Shown: piece after piece, positions 35,178-46,256 of the stretch
How the letters are laid out: each line of letters begins with the position of its first letter
How positions within the stretch are numbered: position 1 is the first letter of the stretch
Notes under the pieces: model-generated
What the model was told of the DNA's origin: nothing
The model's input: the letters and a program-made list of their open reading frames with translations, nothing else
Databases searched by the model: none
Origin: Psilocybe azurescens
Taxonomy: Eukaryota; Basidiomycota; Agaricomycetes; Agaricales; Agrocybaceae
DNA length: 64,000 bases
Direction of reading: 5' to 3'
Assembly: GCA_023853785.1 (NCBI GenBank)
Contig: JAJIRX010000576.1
Span: forward strand, 1 to 64,000
Translations under genes and position numbers: made by a program

Positions 35178-36800
35178 TTACTGTGGGAGGATTCTCGCCT
35201 TCTCTGCCAACAGTGAAAACAAACGCTTTACTCTTCCTCTTCCTCCTCCTCCACCAACTGGACCATTCTCATCCTGATACCCAGCCGGCACAAACTCCAC
35301 CTTCGACTCAAACCCAGGCACACTATTAAACGCATCATCCGCCTTCCCAAGAAACTCGCTTAGAAACTCCTGATCATGCACGCCCAAATCCTTATACGCC
35401 TTCGTCAACTTCGCCGGCGTGTACCTTTCCCCACATCCCCTCTTAGCGGCACTTTGGCCTCCTTCTCCAGCGCACCCTCCGCCCGCGGGTCGTGTCGGAT
35501 GAAGTTGCTAGGCTTCTGCCTGTGCAGAACAGCCGCGCAGATGCACTGCTTCCACACGTTCCACGCGGGCGTGTTGTTCGGCATCAGCTCGTCCAGCATG
35601 CCCTCTGGCGCCTTCAAGCCAGGGTCGAAATAAAACATCGTAAATGCCACCGCGGCGCTCCATTTCACCGCATCGAACTTACTTATCTTGGGGGCCCGAT
35701 GAGCTTGAACAGCAGGTCTGTCTGCATCTTCTCCCGATCAAAGCTCGCTAGGTAGCTGTTGCACATCCAGGACATGGCGAGCGACGCGATGAAGAAGACC
35801 TGGCCCATGAGCGTGCCCTGCGGGATGAGGAAGAGCTGCAGGAGGAACTGCGCGAGGAGGGACAGGGAGCAGAACCCGATGTGGTTGTGCGCGGGGTCGG
35901 ATGGGTAGCGCAGCTGGAAGTGCGCCTGCAGGATCGAGTCGATGACGTACTCCGAGCCCTGTAGGATGATGATATTCTGGCGGTCGAATAGGAACCCATC
36001 GCCGGGCGTCGCGGCAGGCGATGGCTCCGAGAGCTCGAGGATGAGCTCACCGGTCCCGAGCACGCAGGACGTGATACCGTTGGAGAGCGTGCCGAAGAGG
36101 ATCATGGAGAAGGAGAACCAGTCCCCGTATAGCGCTGACAGCACGCTGCTCGCGAGCGAGAAGAGGATGGTGAGCAGGATGAAGAGCGTGCCGGGCCTCG
36201 CGATGGGGGTGAAGAATCGTTCCGGGATTTTGGGGTATTCTTCCCATTTTTTGAATCCTCGTTGGTCGAACTTTACGATCGTGACGGTGACGTTCCGGAC
36301 ACGCGTGTATTGGTCGGTAGCAGCAAACCTGCTGGTACGAGTACGATTACTGGCCGCTGGAGCTGGACTGACTGTAGTCATCACGTCTACTTTTTATCAC
36401 CAGATGGCCTGGTCCTGGACTCCCACGGAGGTGGTTTCCCCTGCTGTGCATCACAGTATTGCGAGAGCAAATACGATAAATGGCCCGATGACGAAAATTG
36501 CGTGCCATTATACGCCCCAGAAAACCTTATCCCGGGTTTATAGTCCAATTCCAGCAACTCCGTAGGATCCACAGACGGGCCGGGAAATATGCTGTCCCAG
36601 AAGAGGGGAGTTTGGCAGGGTGCCGTATTTCTTTGCGACGAAGTATGAACCGGGGAATTGTACCAACCCAGCCATCGGCGGGCGCGGACGAGGTGCACGC
36701 TGGACATAGCGGAGAATGCCTCTTCCCCACCGAAGAAACCAGCTATGCCTGAGGAATCGAGGCTGAAGCTGCCTCCGATATGGCTTTCGAGGATCGGCAT
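35178..36800 (-). pseudogene. Decayed paralogue of the multi-pass membrane protein
   Basis: The sequence is clearly related to 30944-32565 along its full length. It has a stop in place of a Gln codon inside exon 2 (WGV-stop-WHA), a GT-to-AT change at the following donor site, frame changes in exon 1 (near 36607-36655), near 35690 and near 35430, and a TAG in the region that is an intron in the other copy. At least the stop, the donor loss and the non-homopolymer indel near 35690 are not typical sequencing errors. I call it a pseudogene. Confidence 0.8.
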
Positions 36801-37074
36801 GGGTAGTTAGGTCTGTGGGTAGTAGGATCAGATCTATAAGGAGGGCTTTCCTTGTAAGAAACTTATAGGATAGATATGGTTAGGAAACGCACGATGGGGT
36901 ACTATATATTGGCTCCTGGAGGAGAATGTCAGAGTAGAGCACTGCTTTTAAGAGTCATCTGCACATACCGCTGGGCGTGAATTTCTGGGAACAGGTAACA
37001 TAATACACGAGTTGCGCGGTTTATGAGGCTCTACGTAGATTTTTATCGATATTAAGTGAAGCATGTTGATACTC

Positions 37075-37525
37075 TGTTGGAATATAGTAGGCAAACGCGA
37101 TAGCGCCTCGCAGCCGTTTGGTTATGCAACTGCTGGTTCCTTGAATCTTTGTACGCATATTCATTCTTATATATTTGTTCATTAACGGTGCATTATTGCA
37201 CTATTCCTATTTCTGTAATATATACAACATTCAGTTCGTTATCTTTCATTGCGGCACGCAATACACCTTTATTAGTTTCTATTTACTTTGTAGATACGAG
37301 TCTCGTACAAAGAAATACTTTATATACGAAACTTCGATACCAGCTCTCCTCCTCAGTCGTTTGCCTCGCAAACAATTGAGGTGAGTACTATTCTTTATTA
37401 CTTAGTATGTTTCATTCGTTGTACTAAATTATTACCTAGCTTTTCGTGTTCTAGGCAAATACAAATCTACTCTCAGTCGTTTGCCTCGCAAACAACTGAG
37501 CTTTTCGTGTTCTAGAATTCTTACA
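37075..37525. mobile_element. Solo LTR (Copia-like) upstream of BCP1
   Basis: A 451-bp element runs from TGTTGGAATATAG to TTCTTACA, the TG...CA ends of long terminal repeats. It is flanked by near-identical 5-bp sequences (tactc on the left, cactc on the right). The undisturbed site gttgacactcagc is visible in the paralogous unit at 33004-33014, which proves insertion. No internal retrotransposon remains, so it is a solo LTR left by recombination. It carries two copies of a 29-bp motif (37351-37379 and 37472-37500) with internal inverted repeats (CTCAG...CTGAG, GTTTGC...GCAAAC). It ends 185 bp before the BCP1 start codon and may affect its transcription. Confidence 0.85.
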
Positions 37526-37710
37526 CACTCAGTACACAGAAGCTTCGATGATATTCATAGTTCCCCCAGGCTAGTTTGGCGAAAAGCAAACATGTTCGGC
37601 GGAGGACGGTGGTTGTGAAGAGATAAGATTAGATAATTACATAAATAAAGCAGGATGAGAACTTTTCTCAGGTCGGAGATAGCGATCATCCCCTCCCTCA
37701 CTCATAAACC

Positions 37711-38980
37711 ATGCCCAAACGAAAGCAAGCCTCAGAGGATGATGGCAACGAGTCTTCCTCCTCAGACGTCGTGAGTCCTGGTCCCTCGTTACTCTATTCA
37801 GGCCTTACACTCATACTCACACGTTGCTGTTGGCTGTTGGCTGTTGAATAATTAAAGAGCATTGTAGATGTATCCTTCGAATTCTTCGATCCCAACCCCA
37901 ATGTCGACTACCACGCGATAAAGCGCCTGTTCAATCAGCTTCTGCAGCGCGACGCCGAGCAGCTGCTCACCCATGAGCTCACAGAGCTTGTCCTTGCGCA
38001 GCCCACGGTCGGCACGACCATCAAGACAGACGGCCTAGAAAGCGACCCATACGCGCTCTTCACCGTGCTCAATATGCATCTCCACCACGTGCGCGCTCTT
38101 CATTTCATTTCCCCACATCCTCGCATGGGTTCCTGAATTCTAAGCTAACGGAGGCCTCGATTATGTACAGCAAAACGCTTCTATCAAAACCATCGCGAAC
38201 TACCTCCTCTCAGTGACGGAGGCGCATGACCCGGCGTTCCACGCGACGCTCAAGGCGCTCTTCTCGCAGTCGGAGGCGCATGTGGGCCTCGTGCTCTGCG
38301 AGCGGTTCGTCAACATGCCCGTGCAGGTCGTCCCCCATGTACAAGATGCTTGCGGACGAAGTCAAATGGGCGAACGCTGATGTGGGTCATCTGCATGCAC
38401 TCTCATTCGGGTTCTCGTCGGCATGCTGACCCATCTATGTGTTTGTGTTTGTGTTCTTTGTAGGGAGAGCCATATCAGTTCACACATCTAATCTTTATTT
38501 CTCGCGTTTACCATCTCTCAGAGGACGAAGAATCCGCCCTTGCCAATTCCGCGACGACTCGACGACCCCGAGGCGCAGACGACGCCTCATCCAAAAAGCA
38601 CAAGAAGCAGCGCTCTCCTCAAGAAGAGAACGGCTTCGCACGGCCTGCAGACGGGATATACCCCTTCCACCCCGAAGACGATATCATCATAAAAGTCCGA
38701 TTTGTTTTTACACTTTCTCTCTCTTCTGGCACGATCTCACACTGACACCTTTTTCGTTTTGTTTTTTCTTGCTTTTTTCATTTTCTAGTCTGCTCAGCAT
38801 TGGTTGAACTATCCGTATGCCTCCCCTTTGTCACCATTGGTCCAGGAAACTCGGGGCCGCGATGCGTTCGGACTGGATGTGCGGGGACGCATCATGCTGG
38901 TGCCCGGAGGCGGCGAGACGTTGCGAGAGCTTGGAGCGAGGATGGAAGAGGCGTTCGCCCTTGGAAGCGGCGGACAGTGA
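37711..38980 (+). CDS. BCP1: BCP1/BCCIP family protein
   Basis: Bcp1 in yeast is a nuclear protein acting as chaperone for ribosomal protein uL14 and in nuclear export of the Mss4 kinase; the animal homologue is BCCIP. Exons: 37711-37770, 37858-38088, 38171-38381, 38464-38694 and 38789-38980. The N-terminus is MPKRKQASEDDGNESSSSDV, followed by the conserved VDVSFEFFDPNPNVDYHAIK, the central ALFTVLNMHLHH and VGLVLCERFVNMPVQVVP, YQFTHLIFISRVYHL, and FHPEDDIIIKSAQHW before the C-terminus. The C-run 38332-38336 is one base short; the frame resumes at MYKMLADEVKWAN, so I consider it an assembly error. The promoter has been copied to 34375 and has a solo LTR just upstream. Confidence 0.9.
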
Positions 38981-39695
38981 TCTTTTTCGTTGGAGTTGGC
39001 GTTGTTGGCGTGAGGGCTGCGACGGCTGCGGTGCTGCTCGGAGCTAGTGAATGTTCAACCATTTTCTAGAGGATGACCTGGGTCGCTCATGTCCATGATC
39101 AGGTAACGTTGCGGCTTGGACTCGGAGCATGGCGTGCGTGACCTTGCGACCATTCATCACGACTCGGACTCTCGGATTCGCACCTCGGAGCTCTGCCGCT
39201 TACGACGCCACAACCCACGACAAAAATAATCCGGCAGCGCAGACAGAACATCGGACGTATGGCTATCGATGAGAAAAAGCTTGTTTGTCCTGGGACAGGG
39301 ATAATCTGCACGCGTAAATTATTCAAAGTGCTGAGCACTTGATGTGTTTGTCATCTTACGAACTCCCCCTTGTATTCATATTACCCCAACCAAAATCTGC
39401 TGTATTTCTTGCTTTCTTCTTGCATACATAATCTTTCTGACGATATAGTTTTGATTATTACCAAGACAATCTGTGTGTATCTTGAGGGATGAATCGATGA
39501 GACCAGTCCGAGTAAGTCAGTCACAGTAGGTTGGTGCAGTTATCTTATCACGGGACGTAAATAACCGAGCTGGGGTTCTCATCACCGAAGTCAAGATCCG
39601 CCCAAGTTCCAACCACCTCGCGATATTGTTTAAAATGAGAGCTCTGGTTCTCGAGTTCTTCTCGCTTTAATTCTAATTCTTCTCCCCACATCTTC
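38981..39695. other. Intergenic region, no gene seen
   Basis: Contains the BCP1 3' UTR and the promoter of the proline dehydrogenase gene. No other open frame is supported. Confidence 0.55.
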
Positions 39696-42386
39696 ATGCT
39701 CCGTGCAGGCTTTGGTGTTGCCAGCAACCTCTCCAAACCCCGACTCCGACTACCACCAGCGAACTGGAACACCCGACGAGCATTTGCTAGTGCTGCCCTC
39801 AAGAACAAGAATGTTGCACTGACACTGACACGCCGGGGTGGCGCGTACAGTGCTCTTCACACTCACCGCTGCTGCATCTTCTCTCTTTCTAGCGGGATCT
39901 CTGTACGCCGACCATGACGGCTCTGAAGAGAAGAGTGCCCCGCCTCCCCCGCCGCCACCGACGTCATTGGGGCCCTTGGTCCGTGCATACGCAGTGTACT
40001 CGATGTGCTCCGTCCCCGCGCTCGTCGACGCCTCGCCCAAGCTCCTCTCCACCCTCTCTTCCATCCCCGGAGTTAGACAGATCACAGAGGCATTTGTGAG
40101 AGTGACGTTCTTCGATCAGGTGCGTTCTTTTCAGTTATCGTCTTTACCTTAGTACCTACAGGCACCGCTCATGCTTTGCTTTCTTCGTTATTTATTGAAT
40201 ATCCAGTTCGTAGGCGCAGACAGCGCAGAAGACGCCGTCCCCTGCTATACACCCTCCGCGCGGCGAACCGGGGCGTCCTGTTCGCGTACTCCGTGGAAGT
40301 GGACGAGAACGAGGCAACTGGTGCCTCCTTTTCCTCTTCTTCTTCTGCTGAGCGCGTGGACTCACCAACGCCTTCTTCTGTTCCACACCACGCAGGATCG
40401 GTGCTGCAGCTAGACTCGAACGACGCACCGCATAAACGCATCGTCGACGAGATGCTGCATTGCATAGACGTCGCGGCGGATTTCGAGGCTGGTGTGTATG
40501 ATGAAGGAAATGGTAATGGAAACCGCAACAACGACGTAGAACCCCCATCTTCGACGACGACGAAGGGGGTAAGCGGACGTGGGTGGCCGTGAAGATGACC
40601 GCGCTCCTCCCAGATGCACACGCGCTGATTGCGCTCTCGTCGCACATCGTCAACTCTAAGAAGACGCTCGGCCCCGCGCACCCTGAGGGCGCAGTTCCCT
40701 TCCCTGGCGCTGCGCGGATGGAGGACCTCGACGTGCTGGCTCCTTCTCAAGGTTCTCCTTTGCCCCCTGTTCAAGTCAATGGTAACCCGGCCCGGACACC
40801 CGGGATGACGTCTGCGCAGATACGGGATGTGAGGGAGCTGTATGCCGATCTGAGGAGGATATGTGTGAGGGCGAGGGAGAGAGGCGTGAAGGTTATCGTG
40901 GATGCGGAATATAGGTGCGTGTAATCATTATGCAAGTTGTCCAGGCTGTCTGATCTTGATTTATTTCTTGAACTTCTACTTGTGCTTGTTACTTGTTTGT
41001 TACTTTGCTCGGCTTCGCCTTTATGAAGTTGGTATCAGCCGGCCATCGACGCGCTCACGCTGGCGCTTATGCGGGAGTTTAACTCGTTTGACAGTGCCAA
41101 GAATTGGAATAGACCCAATGAGGCGATGGCTCCTATACAACCCCTTGTGTACGGGACGTTCCAGGCATATCTTAGGAGGTAAGCTTCCTTCCTCCCTTAC
41201 CTTCAGCTCTTTCTTTGGTATATATCCATACATCCTTTCTTTGCCTTGCCTCGTGTTTTGAGTCCTTACCCACTTAAAAACCAGGACACCGAAACAACTA
41301 TCCCTTGCCCTCGCCGACGCGCGCACACACCTATGCGCTGGGCGTAAAGCTCGTGCGGGGCGCGTACCACCCGCACGAGATCGCGGCGCACGACGCTGCG
41401 CTAGCGTTCGATCGTCGGGTGCATGGGGATCCTTCCAGTTCCAACGCCAGACCCTCGCTCTCCATCTCGCCAGACGTCGCACTGCCTGTGTGGACGAAGA
41501 AGAGGAACACGGACGAGCAGTATGATAAGTGTGTGAGGGTTTTGATCGAGGCTGTTCGAGAGGATGTGGTGGGATTGGAGTTGGAGAAGGAGCAGGAGAA
41601 GCAGGAGAAGCAGAGCTTGGGCAAGAGTCGCGCGGGTGGAGGTGGTCTGTCGTACGTGGCGGGATGGGTTTCAGGGTTCGTCGGTGCAGGGCATACCAAT
41701 AGTATCACCACCAAGCACGAGCATGAACACAAGTCTGGTGTAAGTGCTCCGCCGCGGATCGGCGTGCTATTCGGGACACATAATTGGGACAGCTGTGCGC
41801 TAATTCTGAAAGAGCTAGTGCGGAATGGGCTGGCTGTGGAACTTGCAGGCGTTGAAGGCGAAGGCGAGGATGGACGTGACTGTAGACGAATTAAAGTCGG
41901 AAAGGAGGTTGTTGAGAGGGTTGCTATTGGACAGTTGTATGGTATGTTGTGATTTTGACTTTGATTTCCCCCCCCTTCCGAGCGACTTTTGTGTTTTTCT
42001 TTACTGACTCCGGTTTTTTCTTTTTAACCTTTTAGGCATGAGCGACGATCTGACGGATTGGGTGGTGAGCAGGATAGCGTCTAGTACGCCTTTTGTCATC
42101 AAGTGAGTCTATCGCCTTGTTTTTGTTAAGGTTTAGTATTGTGCTGATCATCATATTGCCTTTCTCGTCGCTTAGATATGTTCCGTATGGTGCTTTGGCA
42201 GACGTACGTCCATTCCTTAGCATCAAAATAGCCGTTACTTTCTTGCTCATCGAATAATTTCCTTTACAGGTGATGCCTTATCTCAGTCGTCGTGCGATCG
42301 AGAACAAGTCTGTGTTGGGAGACGGGAATGCCCAACATGAGCGCGACAGGGCGCGCCAGGAGATTTGGAAGCGCTTGTTTGGTTAG
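39696..42386 (+). CDS. PUT1: Proline dehydrogenase, mitochondrial
   Basis: The flavoenzyme that oxidises proline to pyrroline-5-carboxylate in the mitochondrion. The first 35 residues are basic and lack acids, as expected of an import signal (MLRAGFGVASNLSKPRLR). A hydrophobic stretch follows. The barrel shows FVGADSAEDAV, TWVAVKMTALL, VKVIVDAEYRSWYQPAIDAL, ALGVKLVRGAYHPHE (with the invariant K-V-R-G-A-Y), IGVLFGTHNWDSC, and the C-terminal YVPYGALADVMPYLSRRAIE that closes the proline site. Introns occur at 40120-40206, 40915-41028, 41179-41284, 41942-42035, 42103-42175 and 42204-42269. Four frame breaks (39835-39838, 40239-40242, 40565-40569 and near 41310-41322) need correction, three of them in G or C runs. 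Low-complexity insertions between strands make it longer than the yeast enzyme. Confidence 0.93.
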
Positions 42387-42622
42387 ACTCACCTCGGTTT
42401 TATCGAAGATCTCATATGTATGTACTTGTAGACAAGAAACTTTACTAGATGGATGGGCTAGAGTCACTGTATTGGAGGTATCCTTTACGTTTGTTCGATT
42501 TGTTGTAAAACGGTAGCGTTATGTATATTACAACTTCTTTGGACTCTTCGTCGTTTTCGTGTGGTCATGGGCATTATTTAAATAAAGGATACTTGGGAGT
42601 TGTGGTCCCTATGATATACTTG

Positions 42623-44966
42623 TCAGCTGCGAGAGGGAGATCGCGAGACGACGGGCAAGGTGGTTACGTTGCTCGTGGGGTTTTCTTTATCTTCTGCTGC
42701 GTGCTTTTCGTCGACTGATCCTTGCTCTTGGTCTTCGTTTAGAGTGGACGGTTTGGTGTCGTTGCTTGTTCCTCGTTGGCGGAGATGCTGATCCTAAAAA
42801 TGGGTCCACATCAGATATGTGCATAGCAGCAAACAGTAAGGAACTAAAACTGAACACAAAACTCACCGTCATAAAAAGCTCAAAAACAGACAAATCCCAA
42901 TCACAGGCGCAAAGTACACAAACACCCAATGGATCGCGTCGTTGTAGGCGCTCAGGATCGCGTCCCGTGTTGGCTGGTCGAGGTCCGCGGGGATGTTGGA
43001 CATGCTTTCGAGAAGGCTTGTGCGTAGAGCCGCGGGAAGGGATGTGGGCAGGTTTTTGCTGAAGAGGTTGTTGAGGATTGCATTGGATGCCGCGAGGCCG
43101 AGGGCGCCGCCGCTTGTGCGTGCGAAGCTGGGGAGAGGAGTTATGAGTTTAGAGTGTGGACAGGACGGGAAGGAAGGGAAGGGATATTACTTTCTTGTGC
43201 CCGTTACGACGGCTCTGTCGAGGGAGGTGCAGATGCTTGTGCGAGCACGAGAGCTGGAGGATAGGGAAGGTCAGTGTGGCATACATAATAACAGATAACA
43301 GCCTGTAATTTAATGAACGCACTCGCTACAGAAAGAAAAGAAAATTGTCAATACATATTTGAATACCCAGAGAGAGGAAGACATACTCTGTAATGTCCCT
43401 CCTACACCAATGCCTTGTATCAAGAGGGATGACCACGATCTTTGCTACACTCGTCGTGCGATCAAAGACAGTTTGAGCGGCTTGTCCTGCGAGCCAAATA
43501 CCGAATCCAATGATGATCCATGGTTTGAGGCTGTCCGTTTTCTCGGTGATGAATCCCATTGCGGATGTTGAGAATACTTGGGTGAGCACGAGAGGGAGGA
43601 TGAGGACGCCTGACATGATGGGGGAGTAGCCTAGCACGTTTTGTAGATATCTATGGGGAGATAAAAAGTCAGATTTGTTTTGAACGAACGGACGGTGTGA
43701 ATTGTGATGAGGGGGACGAACATTGGGGTGAAGAACATTCCGCCGTAGAATATCATGCCGACGAAGAAAGTCTGTAGTAGGATAAGGGATACTGTTGGTA
43801 CTCGGAACCTGGATACAACGAGAGTTAGTCCTGCGGAATGACAGTTATAAGGTTGATTGTACGTACATGTGCAGTGGCATCACAGGCAGTTTGGCGTATT
43901 TGAATTCGACCATCACGAAGACGATCGCAAGGGCTAAACCGACTATCAGCAAAACGAGGAACGTAGGAGACGCCCATTTGTATAGTGTTCCTCCACCAGA
44001 GATGGGCACAAGTATCATCACAATAGCAGCTAGACTCAGCATGGACCCGAGCCAATCGATCTTTTGAGTTTGTCCTGGTATACTTGTCAACGAGATAAAA
44101 AGAAAATGTCGGGGAGGAAATAGATTACCTTCACACCTCCTGGTACGTGCTTCAATGGGAGGAGCAACCATATCACGAGGATCGTGCACAGCGTCATAGG
44201 TACTGTGAACCAGAATGTCCAGCGCCATGAAGCTTTTTCTGCGAGGGAGCCCCTATAAGAGGTCCGATGCCGGATCCGAGAGCAATCGAGATTCCGAGAA
44301 GACCCTGGTATTTTGCGCGCTTTTCAATACTGACGATGTCAGATAGGATAATCATCTTTAAATAATTGCTGAGGTGAGGGAGATGAGTAGGTGTTTGAGT
44401 AAAGCGTAAATACCGTCAGAGAATTAATGCCACCACCTCCTATACCTGCAATAGAGCGACAGGCGTAAAGCCATGCTTCCGATGTTGCAAATCCACAAAG
44501 AAGGTCTCCAAATCCAAACAAAAATAACTAATGAAAAGGTTGAATAAAAACCATGCAGACTTAAAGAGGACTATGACGAACACATGCTATTAACACGGCT
44601 TTTCTCCCGAAGATGTCGCTCAAACGCGCTGTTATGATTTGAAAACCGGTGTTTGCAACAAGAAACGATGTTCCTGTCCAACTTATACTGCAAAGACGCG
44701 TCTCGCCATTAGCACTATATCAGTGAACTGACGTAAAACGACGAACCTACTTCCAGCCTTGAGGTCACCAGCAATATCTGGCAGAGCAGTGGAGACGGAG
44801 GTGGAATCAAGAAAGCTGATAAGAAGAGCCAAATTGAGACCAAGGAATACCTATAAGTCGCTCGACATGTTAGATCCAGGGACCAGTAATCAGGAGGGCG
44901 AATACGACGCACGATGAGCAGCTGTATGCCTGTGAGCCGCGACGTCTGGTCTTGTATCTCGACCAT
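42623..44966 (-). CDS. DHA2-family MFS drug/toxin efflux transporter
   Basis: A 14-helix proton antiporter of the DHA2 group. The start MVEIQDQTSRLTGIQLLIV leads into VFLGLNLALLISFLDSTSVS with TALPDIAGDL, the TM1 signature. Then come SDIFGRKAVLI, CRSIAGIGGGGINSLT, the antiporter motif GSGIGPLIGGALAEKASWRW, SPTFLVLLIVGLALAIVF, GYSPIMSGVLILPL and LNNLFSKNLP near the end, with a polar tail ending at 42623. About ten introns are present. C-run 44250-44253 and G-run 43426-43428 are each one base short, probably errors. It is transcribed away from the Zn2Cys6 regulator at 46257, 1.3 kb away, so the two may form a regulator/effector pair; substrate is not predictable. Confidence 0.88.
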
Positions 44967-46256
44967 TGTTGCTGAAATCTATCGGAAGAAAGAGAAGAGC
45001 TGAATAAATGTGCGCCATCGTCCTCTTTTCAAAGTAAAGCGATCGATGAATGTCGGTAGGTAAATCCGTGTCGTTGTGACCGCCGATCGGATGTCGATTC
45101 CGTCCTGGCCAGTAACCAGCGAATGAGACCGTGGGAACTTACCTCTAAAAATTTGATTAAGCGCTTGCGCTTTTATAGGTCATCGTGAAGTGGAGGTTAG
45201 CAGTGGACACTGATGGACTGCAAAATAAGGTTTTGTCTCTTCCTGTTCAGATAAATGGTTTCTTGAGTTTATCGCGATTTATATCTCCTCAAAGTCTAAC
45301 TGACGGTGTCTACAGCATGTTTTGAGCGTGTTGCTTAAGAAAGCCTTGAATGAAAAATAAGACCAAAGGGGACAGAAGAAATAAGGTAGCGCGTTTAAAT
45401 AGTGTTTAAATGGATAATTCTGAGGAAGGAACTGGGTAGAATCAAATCCAGACTCACCAACAAACTTTAACTCACTGGGGCACGTGATACGAACCGGGTT
45501 TGTAACGGGAAGGGCCGGACGACGGGTTGCTTTAGACTCTCATGCACTGCAGGCGACAACCCCTGTTTATGAAAGAAATGGTGGTATTTGAACATATCTT
45601 ATGTTTACTCTGCTTTTTCTTTATCGAACAGCAGTTATAAGTCCCTTTTAAGGGAATCACAAATTGTTTTCTGTTGTCCAAACGGTTGAATGTCCACAAG
45701 ACATGTTTAAATCAGTGTGGTTGCCGTTGTTTCTACGACTAACAACGGCCAGCGCCAGCAGTGATGTTGGCTTGCTTTTTCATGGAATAGGGGACTATAT
45801 ATCTTCTCTGGGACATTCTTGGTACGTTCTCAGTAGTTGTGCTATATAACACCCCATATCAAGTGCAGGGCTAACCAGGTGACAAGGTTTCTTATCCTTC
45901 GTTAACTTCAATTTTCCTCACGGCAAGTATGTCACAAGGACATCAAATCATCAAACTCCCAGGTAAGATTCGCCTTATCATCTAGTATCTACAATAACCC
46001 CTTTTAATTGCACCTACAGGAATAAGGCCGTTCAAGCATTCTAAATTCACACTAGTACCCAATGCCTTGGCACAGTGGGTAGATATGATTGGGCTAGAGC
46101 CATTTATTTCCAATTCGAACTTCATTCTCTATCGCCTTCTATCACTTGCTATCTGGTATCTATATGTATTCTATTTGTTATCTCCCACCGACGGCATATA
46201 TTCACGAAACTTCGCGAGTTGCGCCCACGGGGAAACCAATATAACTTCTTGCCTAA
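44967..46256. other. Divergent promoter region between MFS efflux gene and Zn2Cys6 regulator
   Basis: About 1.3 kb without a supported gene. It must contain both promoters. CGG/CCG triplets typical of Zn2Cys6 sites occur (for example near 45500), but without a defined spacing I do not call an operator. Confidence 0.55.

Larger units (their letters stand above)
34593..37757. repeat. Tandem segmental duplication 2, unit B
   Basis: The second copy of the unit at 30353-34588, joined to it through a short unmatched stretch at 34589-34592. It contains the decayed membrane-protein paralogue and a solo LTR, and it leads without interruption into the intact BCP1 gene. Confidence 0.88.

Noticed and set aside
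46050..46140. tRNA-like words (tggcacagtgggtag followed later by attcgaac)
   Set aside because: I could not pair an acceptor stem or an anticodon arm, and the spacing of the A- and B-box-like parts does not give a cloverleaf.
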